A program made the translations under genes and the position numbers. A stretch of DNA of 20,196 bases, taken from NCBI GenBank assembly GCA_028275425.1, contig JAPWUT010000008.1, positions 1 through 20,196 of the forward strand. The letters are read 5' to 3'. The DNA comes from Anaerolineae bacterium. GTDB lineage: Bacteria > Chloroflexota > Anaerolineae > SpSt-600. The notes under the pieces were generated by a model. It did no database searches. It was not told the DNA's origin and was given only the letters and a program-made list of their open reading frames with translations. This document shows positions 1 through 6,837 of the stretch, one piece after another. How positions within the stretch are numbered: position 1 is the stretch's first letter; each line of letters starts with the position of its first letter.

Positions 1-10
1 GCGGCGGAAC

Positions 11-33
11 AACTTCCCCCTCGCGGGGAAGTT
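11..33 (-). terminator. Hairpin just after the small zinc-finger ORF
   Basis: A perfect 9-bp inverted repeat (arms 11-19 and 25-33, 5-nt loop) begins 4 nt beyond the stop codon of the small ORF at 37-210 on the minus strand. Its position suits a transcription end for the stomatin-to-rsfS unit. The minus-strand tail is not U-rich, so a classical intrinsic terminator is not proven. Confidence 0.35.
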
Positions 34-36
34 GGC

Positions 37-210
37 CTACGAGTCATGGGTCGTTGAAGCAGGAAGCAACCGGTCATTTGTTTCGCCCCAAGGGGTGAAA
101 TAAATGACTATGAGTTGCAGAACGGCATCCTCGCCATGGATGGCCCGGACATGGGAGCTTAGCCTTTCGCTCACCTCTTCTTGGCAAATCGGACATTTAA
201 TAATCTCCAC
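37..210 (-). CDS. Small C2H2-type zinc-finger-like protein, 57 aa
   Basis: This is a short reading frame with a GTG start at 208-210, a purine-rich ribosome site (GAGGGG) just upstream and a TAG stop at 37-39. The N-terminus reads VEIIKCPICQEEV followed by LSSHVRAIH, so Cys6, Cys9, His20 and His25 form a compact CxxC-x10-HxxxxH pattern typical of a single zinc finger. It lies 40 nt downstream of rsfS in the same direction and is probably the last gene of that unit. The second half (about residues 33-57) is encoded across a long inverted repeat (73-108), and its sequence does not look like a conserved domain. I do not recognise a named family. Nucleic-acid or protein binding is inferred from the finger alone. 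Confidence 0.6.
   Translation of the reverse strand: MEIIKCPICQEEVSERLSSHVRAIHGEDAVLQLIVIYFTPWGETNDRLLPASTTHDS
73..108 (+). repeat. 17-bp inverted repeat with 2-nt centre inside the zinc-finger ORF
   Basis: The arms at 73-89 and 92-108 pair along 17 positions. The two positions that are not Watson-Crick are G-U wobbles if the plus strand is the RNA, but A-C mismatches if the minus strand is. The fold therefore favours plus-strand RNA, opposite to the surrounding genes. Confidence 0.6.
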
Positions 211-250
211 GCTTCCCCTCGCTTTTAACTAAAAAGGCCAACAGCAAAGT

Positions 251-613
251 TCACCGAATTCTAACCACTACCGGCGCTTTCCTCCATAGCTTTTCCAGTT
301 CGTAATAGTCTCTCTGGGCCGGCATGAAGATGTGTAATATCACGTCCCTGTAATCCATCAGGACCCAACCCGAATCGGGGGTCCCTTCCACCCCTAACGG
401 TTCAATGCCTTCAGCCTCAAGTTTTTCCCGCACTTCACTGGCAATCGCTTCAACTTGCTTCTCGGAATCGCCAGTGCAGATGACAAAGTAATCAGCTAAG
501 GGGAAAAGTTTCCTCAGGTCCAGCACTACTATGTCGTAGGCTTTTTTGTCCATAATGAGGTCAACTATACGGTGCGCCAGCTCAAGAGAATCCAGAGTCC
601 CACCTCCTTCCAT
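251..613 (-). CDS. rsfS: Ribosomal silencing factor RsfS (Iojap/YbeB family)
   Basis: RsfS binds ribosomal protein uL14 on the 50S subunit and blocks subunit joining, lowering translation under nutrient stress. Family marks are clear (numbering from the ATG): an N-terminal helix with DKKAYDIVVLDLR (residues 22-34), ADYFVICTG (40-48), GWVLMDYRDVILHIF (82-96) and YYELEKLW (103-110). The length of 114-120 aa is normal. The ATG at 611-613 directly abuts the stop of the upstream gene and has no good ribosome site. A perfect GGAGGT lies inside codons 3-4, six bases ahead of an in-frame CTG (codon 7), so translation may really begin there and give a 114-aa protein starting DSLELAH after Met. The gene is in a unit with a metallo-hydrolase and glycosyltransferase rather than the usual nadD/yqeK neighbours. 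Confidence 0.93.
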   Translation of the reverse strand: MEGGGTLDSLELAHRIVDLIMDKKAYDIVVLDLRKLFPLADYFVICTGDSEKQVEAIASEVREKLEAEGIEPLGVEGTPDSGWVLMDYRDVILHIFMPAQRDYYELEKLWRKAPVVVRIR

Positions 614-1312
614 TTAAAATTCAAAAGTTTTGCCTGCCCCTCCGCTCTGGACGTCACCCCCAAGTTCTTCCCTGAGGACACGGAGGGCTTCTTTCCCAGT
701 GCAGTGGCAGCCTATGAGTTTTTTAACCCCTATCTCTTTCAATTTTACCACCATTTGGCGGATTTTGTGGGGCTTTAGCCCCATAACGTGTAACCCCCCA
801 ACTATTATTGAGGGGACTTCTCCGGCCACTTCCGCCGCCTTTTGCACTAACATTTCAAGGCCGGGGTGAGCACAGCCTACTAACATTATAACGCCTGAAG
901 AAGCTCTTGCTACCAAGGCCATTTCCGGAATTTTGGAGCCTACGGGCTCAGTAAGCCAAATCCCTTCCCCAAGTTCCAGCGGCCCCTTAACTTCTTTAAG
1001 GGTTGCCAATACCTGCCATTGGGCTTTTAAATCGGGAGGGATGGGCGAGGGAACGTAGAAGGTTACACCGGCATTGGCTTTGAGGAATTCCGTAAATCCC
1101 CCGTAATGGTCAGGATGGAAGTGGGAAAGGACAGCTTCTTTGACGGTTTCAAAGGGTATGTTCAGGGTTTGAAAAGCAAGTAAAGGAGAAACCGGACCAG
1201 CATCAAATAAGATCCGGCGCTGGCCTACTTCCAGTAGGGCTGAGAACCCCCAGCCTGGCTTTATTTCCCTGCGGGTTGATGTGTTATCAAAAAGGATTGT
1301 AAGTTTGACCAC
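614..1312 (-). CDS. Metallo-beta-lactamase-fold hydrolase, COG1237 type (MJ0301-like)
   Basis: The 232-aa protein belongs to the metallo-beta-lactamase superfamily branch that includes archaeal dihydropteridine-related synthases (COG1237). Visible metal-site motifs are HFHPDH (residues 64-69), GCAHPG (His149), GGLHVMG (His175) and GCHCTG (His203, Cys204), which together give a dinuclear metal centre. DAG at 37-39 is also typical of the fold. There is no signal peptide, so it is probably cytosolic. It starts with GTG three bases after the stop of the glycosyltransferase and ends immediately before the rsfS ATG, which indicates a tight operon. The substrate cannot be read from sequence. The annotation often attached to this family, methanopterin-precursor synthesis, is unlikely to hold in a bacterium. 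Confidence 0.85.
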   Translation of the reverse strand: MVKLTILFDNTSTRREIKPGWGFSALLEVGQRRILFDAGPVSPLLAFQTLNIPFETVKEAVLSHFHPDHYGGFTEFLKANAGVTFYVPSPIPPDLKAQWQVLATLKEVKGPLELGEGIWLTEPVGSKIPEMALVARASSGVIMLVGCAHPGLEMLVQKAAEVAGEVPSIIVGGLHVMGLKPHKIRQMVVKLKEIGVKKLIGCHCTGKEALRVLREELGGDVQSGGAGKTFEF

Positions 1313-1315
1313 AGT

Positions 1316-2509
1316 TCACCAGTAGACCCGTTGGCGTTCCTCCCACACCCTCTTATACACCCCCACGGTCATTTCGGCAATTCTATCCCAGTTGTATTTC
1401 TCCACTACTTCCCGATAGGCATTTTCAACCCTCATTTTGGCCCAGTGGGGGTTTTCCAAGGTGTGTAGGATTCCCCAGACCAAAGATTCCACGTTGTTAG
1501 GGTAAACGGTTATCCCCGTTTCAGCGTGCCGGACTACTTCTGCAAGCCCCCCAACCTCAGATACTACTACTGGGCAGCGGGCAGCCATCGCTTCTAAGGC
1601 CACTATGCCAAAGGGCTCATAGAGGCTGGGGAACACGGCCACATCCGCCACTTTCAGCAACCTGTCGCGGTCTTCATCGGGGATGAAGCCGGTGAAGAGG
1701 ACTTTGTGGACTACTCCCAGCTCCCAGGCTCGGTGCCGCAAGTGGTCAAGCAAATGGCCTGTCCCTACTATTACGAATTTGGCTGAAGGGAAGCGGGCCA
1801 GAACCAGGGGAACGGCTTCCAGCAAGATTTGCGGCCCCTTCTCTTCCACCAACCGCCCTACGTAGAGCACTATCTTCTCCTCAGGCAAAGCATACATGTT
1901 GCGGAACCAGGTTAAATCCACCCCCTCCCACCGGTCAAAACGCTCGGTCTTGACCCCGTTTGGGATTACGTCAATCTTGTCCTCCGGTGTTTGGAAGTAT
2001 TCTCGCACTTCCCAGGCCATGTGCCTGCTGCAGCAGATTACCCTCCAGGCCTCGTATGTCAGCCACCATTCGGTGCTGTGGATGGCTTCGGAAGTATGGG
2101 TGTGGAGGTATCCTCGCCCTCTGCCCCTTTCTGTAGCATGGATTGTAGCGATGAGGGGGGTCTTGTAAGAGCGCTTGAGGGCGCATCCGGCAAAAGATGT
2201 CAACCAATCGTGAACGTGGATTATCTCAAAGCCCCCGGTAAGGGCCCAAAGTTCTTGGGCTTTTTCCTGCAAGCGCAAGTTGGTTTTCCAAGCTACGGTG
2301 TGGATATCTCCCTCCTCCCTTACAGGCTCTACGCGGTAAACCTTTACCCCTTCTACTACTTCAAATGGTTCCCCTCCAGCCCAGGCAGGAGTCAAGAGGA
2401 AGAGGTCAATCCCTTTGCGGACCAAAGCGGGGCTCAGTTCCGAAACATGCTTCCCAAGCCCTCCCACTATGTGTGGAGGGTATTCCCAAGAAATCATGAG
2501 GACACGCAT
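1316..2509 (-). CDS. GT4-family glycosyltransferase, glycogen-synthase-like
   Basis: A 397-aa retaining glycosyltransferase of GT-B fold. The N-terminal domain starts MRVLMISWEYPP and carries the nucleotide-sugar loop GGLGKH (residues 16-21) and HVHDW (98-102). The C-terminal Rossmann domain has VGRLVEEKG (217-225) and the E-x7-E pair in EPFGIVALE (298-306), the donor-phosphate and sugar site of GT4 and GT5. The opening motif and GGLGKH resemble short GlgA-like enzymes that make alpha-glucans, but many sugar transferases for cell-surface glycans share them, so donor and acceptor remain open. The ATG at 2507-2509 lies 19 nt after the binding-protein gene, in the same operon. No glycogen genes (glgC, glgB) are in view. 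Confidence 0.88.
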   Translation of the reverse strand: MRVLMISWEYPPHIVGGLGKHVSELSPALVRKGIDLFLLTPAWAGGEPFEVVEGVKVYRVEPVREEGDIHTVAWKTNLRLQEKAQELWALTGGFEIIHVHDWLTSFAGCALKRSYKTPLIATIHATERGRGRGYLHTHTSEAIHSTEWWLTYEAWRVICCSRHMAWEVREYFQTPEDKIDVIPNGVKTERFDRWEGVDLTWFRNMYALPEEKIVLYVGRLVEEKGPQILLEAVPLVLARFPSAKFVIVGTGHLLDHLRHRAWELGVVHKVLFTGFIPDEDRDRLLKVADVAVFPSLYEPFGIVALEAMAARCPVVVSEVGGLAEVVRHAETGITVYPNNVESLVWGILHTLENPHWAKMRVENAYREVVEKYNWDRIAEMTVGVYKRVWEERQRVYW

Positions 2510-2528
2510 CTACGGCCTCCTCTGGGAC

Positions 2529-3473
2529 TTAAGGCTTGCCAGTGTTCTGGATGAGGTGAAATCTGACCCTTTCCCGTGTCACCTCCCCTTCAGCTGAGGC
2601 TTTGGCTATGGCTTTTATCAGCGTTTTTGCTGCAATGTACGCGGGGTAAGCGAAGGGCCCAGGTTCGGCCCCGGAAATTTTCCGATATTCTTGCACGAAG
2701 GCAGCATCAGGCTTTTCCTCAAAGCGGAAGCACCAACTCCCCCTCTCTCCGGCAAGGGATTCAAAAAGAGGCGAGCATACGCCAGGCCGGCCCCAAAATT
2801 CGCCTTTAAATCCTTCCCCCCTTAGCTTAAGCAAAACCTCCGCCCCTTTTACCTCATCGCCGGGCCAGAAGGCGACCTCGTAATCCTGCGGCTGGGGGGG
2901 AAATTCGGGGTAACAATAGAAATCAACTTTTTCAGCCGGACAGTGTGCCAGGATTTTCCTCTGGATTGCCGAACCTGGACACGAAAAAACCACGGCTTTG
3001 CCTTTTGAGCATAAATTTTCGGGCCACGGTGGGAAGTAGATGGGGGGCAGGAAGGCAGTTTCCCCAAAGGCTTCTGAGCTTTCCAGGATTGGGATTGGGA
3101 CCAGGAGGGGTAAGTGGTGGCTGGCGTAGATGGGCAAAGCCGCTAAGGTTGTTTCCTCCGATAGGTGCCCAATGACTCCAACTATGTCCGGGTCAAGGGA
3201 AATTTTCCCTGCAGCTACGCGAGCCTCGGCCGGAAGGTTTCTATCGTCTAAAGCTACAAGCTCCAACCGGTATCTTCTGGCCGCTTGGGAATTATTGGCT
3301 TCACGGACTGCCATCTTCACGGCGTAGAGGGCATCATAGCCTTCAGTCCGATATAGCCCCTCAAAGGGGGCGATAAGCCCGATTTTTACGGAAGGAGGTA
3401 TATTGCCTGGCAGAGTGCAACTTGCCCCGAACAGTAAGAGGACGAAGCTAAGAGCCTTGAGCTTTCTCTTCAC
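2529..3473 (-). CDS. Orphan ABC-type solute-binding lipoprotein (Peripla_BP_6-like), C-terminally short
   Basis: The GTG start at 3471-3473 lies inside the end of the stomatin gene (26-nt overlap). Residues 1-18 form a signal sequence with a hydrophobic core ending GAS, then Cys19, so lipid modification is likely although the position -3 residue is not the usual Leu. The mature part begins KIGLIAPFEGLYRTEG, followed by AVREANN and LDDRNLPAEA. This is the periplasmic-binding fold of branched-chain amino-acid (LivK-like) receptors, ending with FAYPAYIAAKTLIKAI. At 314 aa it stops at QNTGKP, about 50 residues before the family's usual end, so the last strand region is absent. No permease or ATPase genes accompany it. 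It may be a sensor or scavenging lipoprotein, or a decaying transporter part. Confidence 0.75.
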   Translation of the reverse strand: MKRKLKALSFVLLLFGASCTLPGNIPPSVKIGLIAPFEGLYRTEGYDALYAVKMAVREANNSQAARRYRLELVALDDRNLPAEARVAAGKISLDPDIVGVIGHLSEETTLAALPIYASHHLPLLVPIPILESSEAFGETAFLPPIYFPPWPENLCSKGKAVVFSCPGSAIQRKILAHCPAEKVDFYCYPEFPPQPQDYEVAFWPGDEVKGAEVLLKLRGEGFKGEFWGRPGVCSPLFESLAGERGSWCFRFEEKPDAAFVQEYRKISGAEPGPFAYPAYIAAKTLIKAIAKASAEGEVTRERVRFHLIQNTGKP

Positions 3474-4368
3474 TGCTCATGGACTCCCCCGTAAACTGGA
3501 CAAAGGGCTTGATGAGTGAAGAGAACTCCATGGGGAATATGAACTTGGTAGCTGGGCTTTGTCCAAGGGCTTTCAAAGCTTCCAGGTATTGTAGGCTCAT
3601 AGTTTTGGCATCAATAGTCTTGGCCACTTCAAAGATTTTCTGGAGTGCGAGGGAGAAGCCTTCAGCTTTGAGGATTGCCGCTTGGCGTTCACCTTCGGCG
3701 GTGAGGATTAGTGCCTGGCGCTGCCCCTCGGCCTTGAGGATAGCGGCCTGCTTCTCACCTTCGGCCACTTTTATTGCCGATTCCCTCTTCCCATCGGCCT
3801 CGGTAACCATAGCGCGGCGGGTCCTTTCCGCACTCAGCTGGCGAATCATGGCCTCTTGAACTTCCCTGGGCGGAAGGATTTCCCTAATTTCCACGCTCGT
3901 TACTTTAACCCCCCACCTCTCAGTTACCTCATCCAGCTTGGTTCGGAGGATTCGGTTTATCTCTTCCCTTCGGGCCAGGACATCATCAAGTTGGATATCG
4001 CCGATTACTGCCCTTAAAGTCGTGGTAGCTATTCCCTGGGATGCACCGGCAAAGTTCCGGACCTGAATTACGCTATCCGTGGCGTTGACGACCCTCCAGT
4101 AGACCAAGAAGTCTACGTCAATGGGGGCATTATCCTTGGTTATGCAAGTTTGCCGAGGTATTTCCAGGTATTGCTCTCTCAAGTCCACTTTGACTGGAAC
4201 TTCCACGAAGGGGATTAAGAACACGAGCCCTGGTCCTCTTTCCCCTACGCACCTTCCGAAGCGGAAGATGACCAGCCTTTCGTATTCACGGACAATCTTT
4301 ATGGCCATAGGGGCAATGATGAGGATAAGGAGCACCAAAAAGCCAAAGCAAATGGTTCCTGTGGTCAT
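3448..4368 (-). CDS. SPFH/stomatin-family membrane protein (slipin-like)
   Basis: A 306-aa protein. Residues 4-24 are one hydrophobic anchor, followed by the SPFH domain: YERLVIFRFGRCVGERGPGL, then KVDLREQYLEIP and the TTLRAVIGDIQLDDVLARRE region. Residues about 170-240 form a charged helix with repeating AEGE(K/R)QAAILKAEG units, the coiled-coil that assembles stomatin rings. The length is normal. Stomatins form membrane microdomain scaffolds and often pair with an NfeD protease-like partner, but no nfeD is present here. The ATG at 4366-4368 has GGAGGT seven bases upstream. It is the first gene of the unit that runs to the left end, behind the promoter at 4397-4425. Confidence 0.92.
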   Translation of the reverse strand: MTTGTICFGFLVLLILIIAPMAIKIVREYERLVIFRFGRCVGERGPGLVFLIPFVEVPVKVDLREQYLEIPRQTCITKDNAPIDVDFLVYWRVVNATDSVIQVRNFAGASQGIATTTLRAVIGDIQLDDVLARREEINRILRTKLDEVTERWGVKVTSVEIREILPPREVQEAMIRQLSAERTRRAMVTEADGKRESAIKVAEGEKQAAILKAEGQRQALILTAEGERQAAILKAEGFSLALQKIFEVAKTIDAKTMSLQYLEALKALGQSPATKFIFPMEFSSLIKPFVQFTGESMSSEEKAQGS

Positions 4369-4396
4369 GCGCTACCTCCGAGTTGGTTTTGATTGC

Positions 4397-4425
4397 ATTA
4401 TAAAGGCTTTTGGGGATGAAGGCAA
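4397..4425 (-). promoter_or_regulatory. Sigma70-type promoter for the stomatin unit
   Basis: On the minus strand TTGCCT (4420-4425) and a perfect TATAAT (4397-4402) are separated by 17 nt. The -10 lies 28 nt upstream of the stomatin ATG. The promoter overlaps the beginning of the plus-strand cyclase remnant, so it could have been created or exposed when that gene was truncated. Confidence 0.6.
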
Positions 4426-4431
4426 GAATGG

Positions 4432-4695
4432 AGCATGGAGGTCCTTAAATACCTCTTTGAGGTGCGCAAAGTCACCGCCATCGGCCATGAGCCAACCGAT
4501 ACTGACCCTGGCCTCGCTACCAGTAAAGGGGATTATTCTTTGGAGTCTTACGTCCTTAGCACTAACCATTACCAGATTGAGCTCCTCACCAACCTGGATA
4601 AAGTGCCCGAGTATGGGGCCCTGGTAGTGGTGGCTTTCCCCAAGCCTAAGAATGGCTCGGGATTCCCAGCGAGGGTCTTCGCTATTTTGCCTTAA
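4432..4695 (+). pseudogene. 3' remnant of a cyclase-family (PF04199, kynurenine-formamidase-like) gene
   Basis: Codons from about 4432 to the TAA at 4693-4695 encode MEVLKYLFEVRKVTAIGHEP, then TDTDPG, NHYQIELLTNLDKVP and a C-terminal GSGFPARVFAILP. This is recognisably the last third of a putative cyclase/metal-dependent hydrolase: the AIGxExxDTD metal-site region, the NLD motif and the PxRVxAI ending. The family is normally over 200 aa. An in-frame TGA at 4417-4419 and the stomatin promoter lie where the rest should be, so the N-terminal two thirds and its metal-binding HxGTHxD motif are lost. It is on the opposite strand to its neighbours and is almost certainly non-functional. Confidence 0.75.
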
Positions 4696-4720
4696 ATCAA
4701 TACCAAATAGCCGTGAAGCA

Positions 4721-4748
4721 AACGTGCGGCCAATGTTGGCCGCACGTT
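4721..4748 (+). terminator. Perfect 13-bp hairpin followed by a U-rich stretch
   Basis: Arms 4721-4733 and 4736-4748 are exact reverse complements around TG, and ATTTTA follows on the plus strand. It lies 25 nt after the cyclase stop and 33 nt before the transposase remnant. It can be read as the old terminator of the cyclase gene or as the end hairpin of the REP-associated transposase element. The sequence cannot separate the two. Confidence 0.5.
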
Positions 4749-4781
4749 ATTTTACGTTCGCCAGCGTTTGAGGAAATAGCC

Positions 4782-4963
4782 ATGCCTTACGACCCGCAAC
4801 GTCACCATCGGCGCTCAATCCGCTTGGCGGGGTACGATTACGCCCAACCCGGCGCCTATTTCATCACCCTGGTTACCCACGACCGCATGCCATTGTTCGG
4901 CGAAATCGTGGACGGGAAATGCGGCTGAACGAATACGGCGAAATCGTGCGCGCCAAAAGGTAA
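4782..4963 (+). pseudogene. 5' fragment of a REP-associated tyrosine transposase (Y1_Tnp, RAYT)
   Basis: The frame from the ATG at 4782 reads MPYDPQRHHRRSIRLAGYDY, then AQPGAYFITLVTHDR and LFGEIVDG. This is the standard start of IS200/IS605-related RAYT proteins, which process single-stranded palindromes with a catalytic tyrosine. It stops at a TGA (4926-4928). Shifting by one base after GGGAAA restores the family continuation MRLNEYGEIVRAK (4919-4957) before a TAA at 4961-4963, so one base has been lost in a short A run. The HUH motif and the catalytic Tyr lie further on in the family and are missing. It is a dead remnant, about 60 of the family's usual 150-200 residues. Confidence 0.75.
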
Positions 4964-5013
4964 CCCGTAATAGGCCTACCTAAGGACAGGCATCGTCCAG
5001 GGTTAATTTTGAT

Positions 5014-6228
5014 TCACGAAATAGGGTAACGGCCCCACTTCAGGGCCGCATCGTACATGGCTACTATGTTCCGAGGGGGAACATCGGGCTGGATGTTGTG
5101 GATTGGGGCGAACACGTAGCCACCACCGGGAGCGAAAATCCTGAGCCTCCTCCGCACGTCCTCTTCCACTTCCTCAGGAGTGGCCCACGGAAGAACAGTC
5201 TGGGGGCATGAACCACCACCCCAAAAGCTGAGTTTGTCCCCAAATTCCTTCTTGAGCCTCTCGGGCTCCATCTTGGCCGCCGCCGTCTGCACCGGATTGA
5301 GGATATCAACCCCGGCCTCTATCAGGTCAGGGATGAGGTCGTAAACGGAGCCGCAGGAGTGAAGGAAGACGTAGGCCTTGGTATGGGCATGAACTAAGCC
5401 GTAGAGCTTGCGGTGGTGCTCAAAGAAGAACTTCCGGTAAAGCTCAGGGCTGAACTGGAGGCCGGTCTGAATCCCCAAATCATCCCCAAAGCCGATTACA
5501 TCCACGTATTCCCCTACCGCCTCTATGTAACGCTTGAGGTCTGCTATGGCTGCTTCGGCCAACTTGGCTATGAGTTTGGAAGCAAACTCTGGGTTCAGCT
5601 TGAGGTCCATCAGGAACTCGGCCCAACCCCTGGCAAATTGCCCCCCTTCCACAAGGCTTCCTCCGAACCACCCAAAGATGGCGTAATCGGTCTCGTGGTA
5701 GAGGCGACGGGCAGTGTGATGCAGGAACTCAAGCTCCTCATCCGAAAGGCGGGCAGGCTCAAAGCGCTCCAGCTCCTCAAGGGTTGGCTCCTTTATCGGT
5801 GGCTCTTTAGGCAGGAAATGGTAAGTCCCGGCCGGCATCCAGTGGGCTATGCGTCCATCCGAAGTCTTTATGAGCAAGTCACCGTTCGGAGTGCGTTCAG
5901 GCTCAAAGTCCGCCGAAATCAACGCTGGAGAGCCATCCGGCAAGGTCCAGGGCTTCCAGCGGGTATTCTTCACCCCCGGTATTGGCTCAAGTGGCGGCAA
6001 CTCTATAACGTCAACCCCAAAGCGCTTCCTTACAGGCTCCTCCACCTCGGCCAATTGCAAGATTATGTTGGCTACTTTCACCGGCTGGCCGTCAATCCCC
6101 AGGAATTTTCGGAGGTGGTGGTAAGCCACGGCATTTATCCCGGTGACCAAGGAGCCTCCGAGGTCTATGGGGACGCGGTCAGGCTCCTTGTGAGCCAAAG
6201 CGGTGCGGACTCTCTCCCTTGACTTCAT
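5014..6228 (-). CDS. Uroporphyrinogen decarboxylase/MtaA-family protein, probably a zinc methyltransferase-like enzyme
   Basis: A 404-aa TIM-barrel protein of the URO-D superfamily. It opens MKSRERVRTALAHKEPDRVPID, the standard start of the group. The metal-site pattern is LHSCGSVYDL (His290, Cys292) with a later GGGSC (Cys341). This matches the His-X-Cys...Cys zinc site of methylcobamide:thiol methyltransferases such as MtaA/MtbA and is absent from true heme-pathway HemE. A conserved acidic stretch IGFGDDLG is at 246-253. These features suggest corrinoid-linked methyl transfer, for example O-demethylation, over heme synthesis. No corrinoid protein is nearby, so the substrate is unknown. The ATG overlaps the preceding lipoprotein stop by 4 nt (ATGA), implying coupled translation. 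Confidence 0.82.
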   Translation of the reverse strand: MKSRERVRTALAHKEPDRVPIDLGGSLVTGINAVAYHHLRKFLGIDGQPVKVANIILQLAEVEEPVRKRFGVDVIELPPLEPIPGVKNTRWKPWTLPDGSPALISADFEPERTPNGDLLIKTSDGRIAHWMPAGTYHFLPKEPPIKEPTLEELERFEPARLSDEELEFLHHTARRLYHETDYAIFGWFGGSLVEGGQFARGWAEFLMDLKLNPEFASKLIAKLAEAAIADLKRYIEAVGEYVDVIGFGDDLGIQTGLQFSPELYRKFFFEHHRKLYGLVHAHTKAYVFLHSCGSVYDLIPDLIEAGVDILNPVQTAAAKMEPERLKKEFGDKLSFWGGGSCPQTVLPWATPEEVEEDVRRRLRIFAPGGGYVFAPIHNIQPDVPPRNIVAMYDAALKWGRYPIS

Positions 6229-6629
6229 GGCACAACCCCTGTGATTTCAAAGTAAGGGATGACTTCTTTTCTGGTAGAGCCTGGGCAGCCGACTTCGCCG
6301 CTGAAGATACGGATGTAGCCTTCAAAAGTCCTGACTTTTTCAGGCTCATAAATCCGGATGTTTTCCGGCCAATTTTTGGGGACCTGGGCCGTTATTTTAG
6401 AGCCTTCGGCGTCCACAAAGACCGCCCGCTGGTCTAAGCCGACGTATCCGGGGCAGAGGGGGACCGTAGCCATCATAACCCCGTAGCCTCGCACCCGAAC
6501 GAGCTTATCGCGGAAAGCCTCGGGGTTGCCTTCCACTTTTTTTACGGAAACCTCAGTGGCCTTTCCGCTGGGGACTGCACAGCCGATCAAGGCCAGCATC
6601 AGGAGCAAACTTAGGAACAATTTCCTCAT
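6225..6629 (-). CDS. Small lipoprotein of unknown function, 134 aa
   Basis: The N-terminus MRKLFLSLLLMLALIGC is a clear lipoprotein signal, with lipobox ALIGC and lipidated Cys17. The mature domain of about 118 residues is mainly predicted beta (VSVKKVEGNPEAFRDKLVRV, FVDAEGSKITAQVP, FEGYIRIF), ending YFEITGVVP. This pattern resembles small OB-like domains in bacterial lipoproteins that begin with a residue-spacing phrase such as NPEAFRDKLVRVRG. Two further cysteines (59 and 115) could form a disulfide outside the membrane. AAGGAGGG lies a few bases before the ATG. It is transcribed from the promoter at 6649-6676 and coupled to the downstream UroD-type gene by an ATGA overlap. I do not know its function. 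Confidence 0.75.
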   Translation of the reverse strand: MRKLFLSLLLMLALIGCAVPSGKATEVSVKKVEGNPEAFRDKLVRVRGYGVMMATVPLCPGYVGLDQRAVFVDAEGSKITAQVPKNWPENIRIYEPEKVRTFEGYIRIFSGEVGCPGSTRKEVIPYFEITGVVP

Positions 6630-6648
6630 CTCAACCCTCCTTGTCGGT

Positions 6649-6676
6649 ATTATATGCCAAATGGCTGAAGCGACAA
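6649..6676 (-). promoter_or_regulatory. Sigma70-type promoter for lipoprotein-uroD pair
   Basis: Minus-strand TTGTCG (6671-6676) and a perfect TATAAT (6649-6654) have a 16-nt spacer. The -10 is 19 nt upstream of the lipoprotein ATG, leaving a very short leader with just a strong ribosome site. Confidence 0.6.
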
Positions 6677-6724
6677 AATCCGGCTTTTCCGAAGCCTGGC
6701 CGTAAACCGCCTTTTAAAAACAGG

Positions 6725-6833
6725 GGTGTGCCTTTCCGACCTAACCCCCTGACCCCCTTCCCTGCGAGGGAAGGGGGAAAATTTGGCGAGGTTCTACCCT
6801 ACGCTCCGGGGAGGTGCCGGGGGAAAGGTTAGC
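6725..6833. repeat. R2 repeat module, copy 1 (left edge of array A)
   Basis: The block starts GTGTGCCTTTCCGACCTAAC and contains a perfect 11-bp hairpin CCCCCTTCCCT/AGGGAAGGGGG (6753-6763 and 6767-6777, loop GCG), then AAAATTTGGCG and a variable tail ending near GGTTAGCC. Nearly the same block occurs at 12257-12342 and 12432-12523. It carries no coding frame. Confidence 0.75.
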
Positions 6834-6837
6834 CTGC

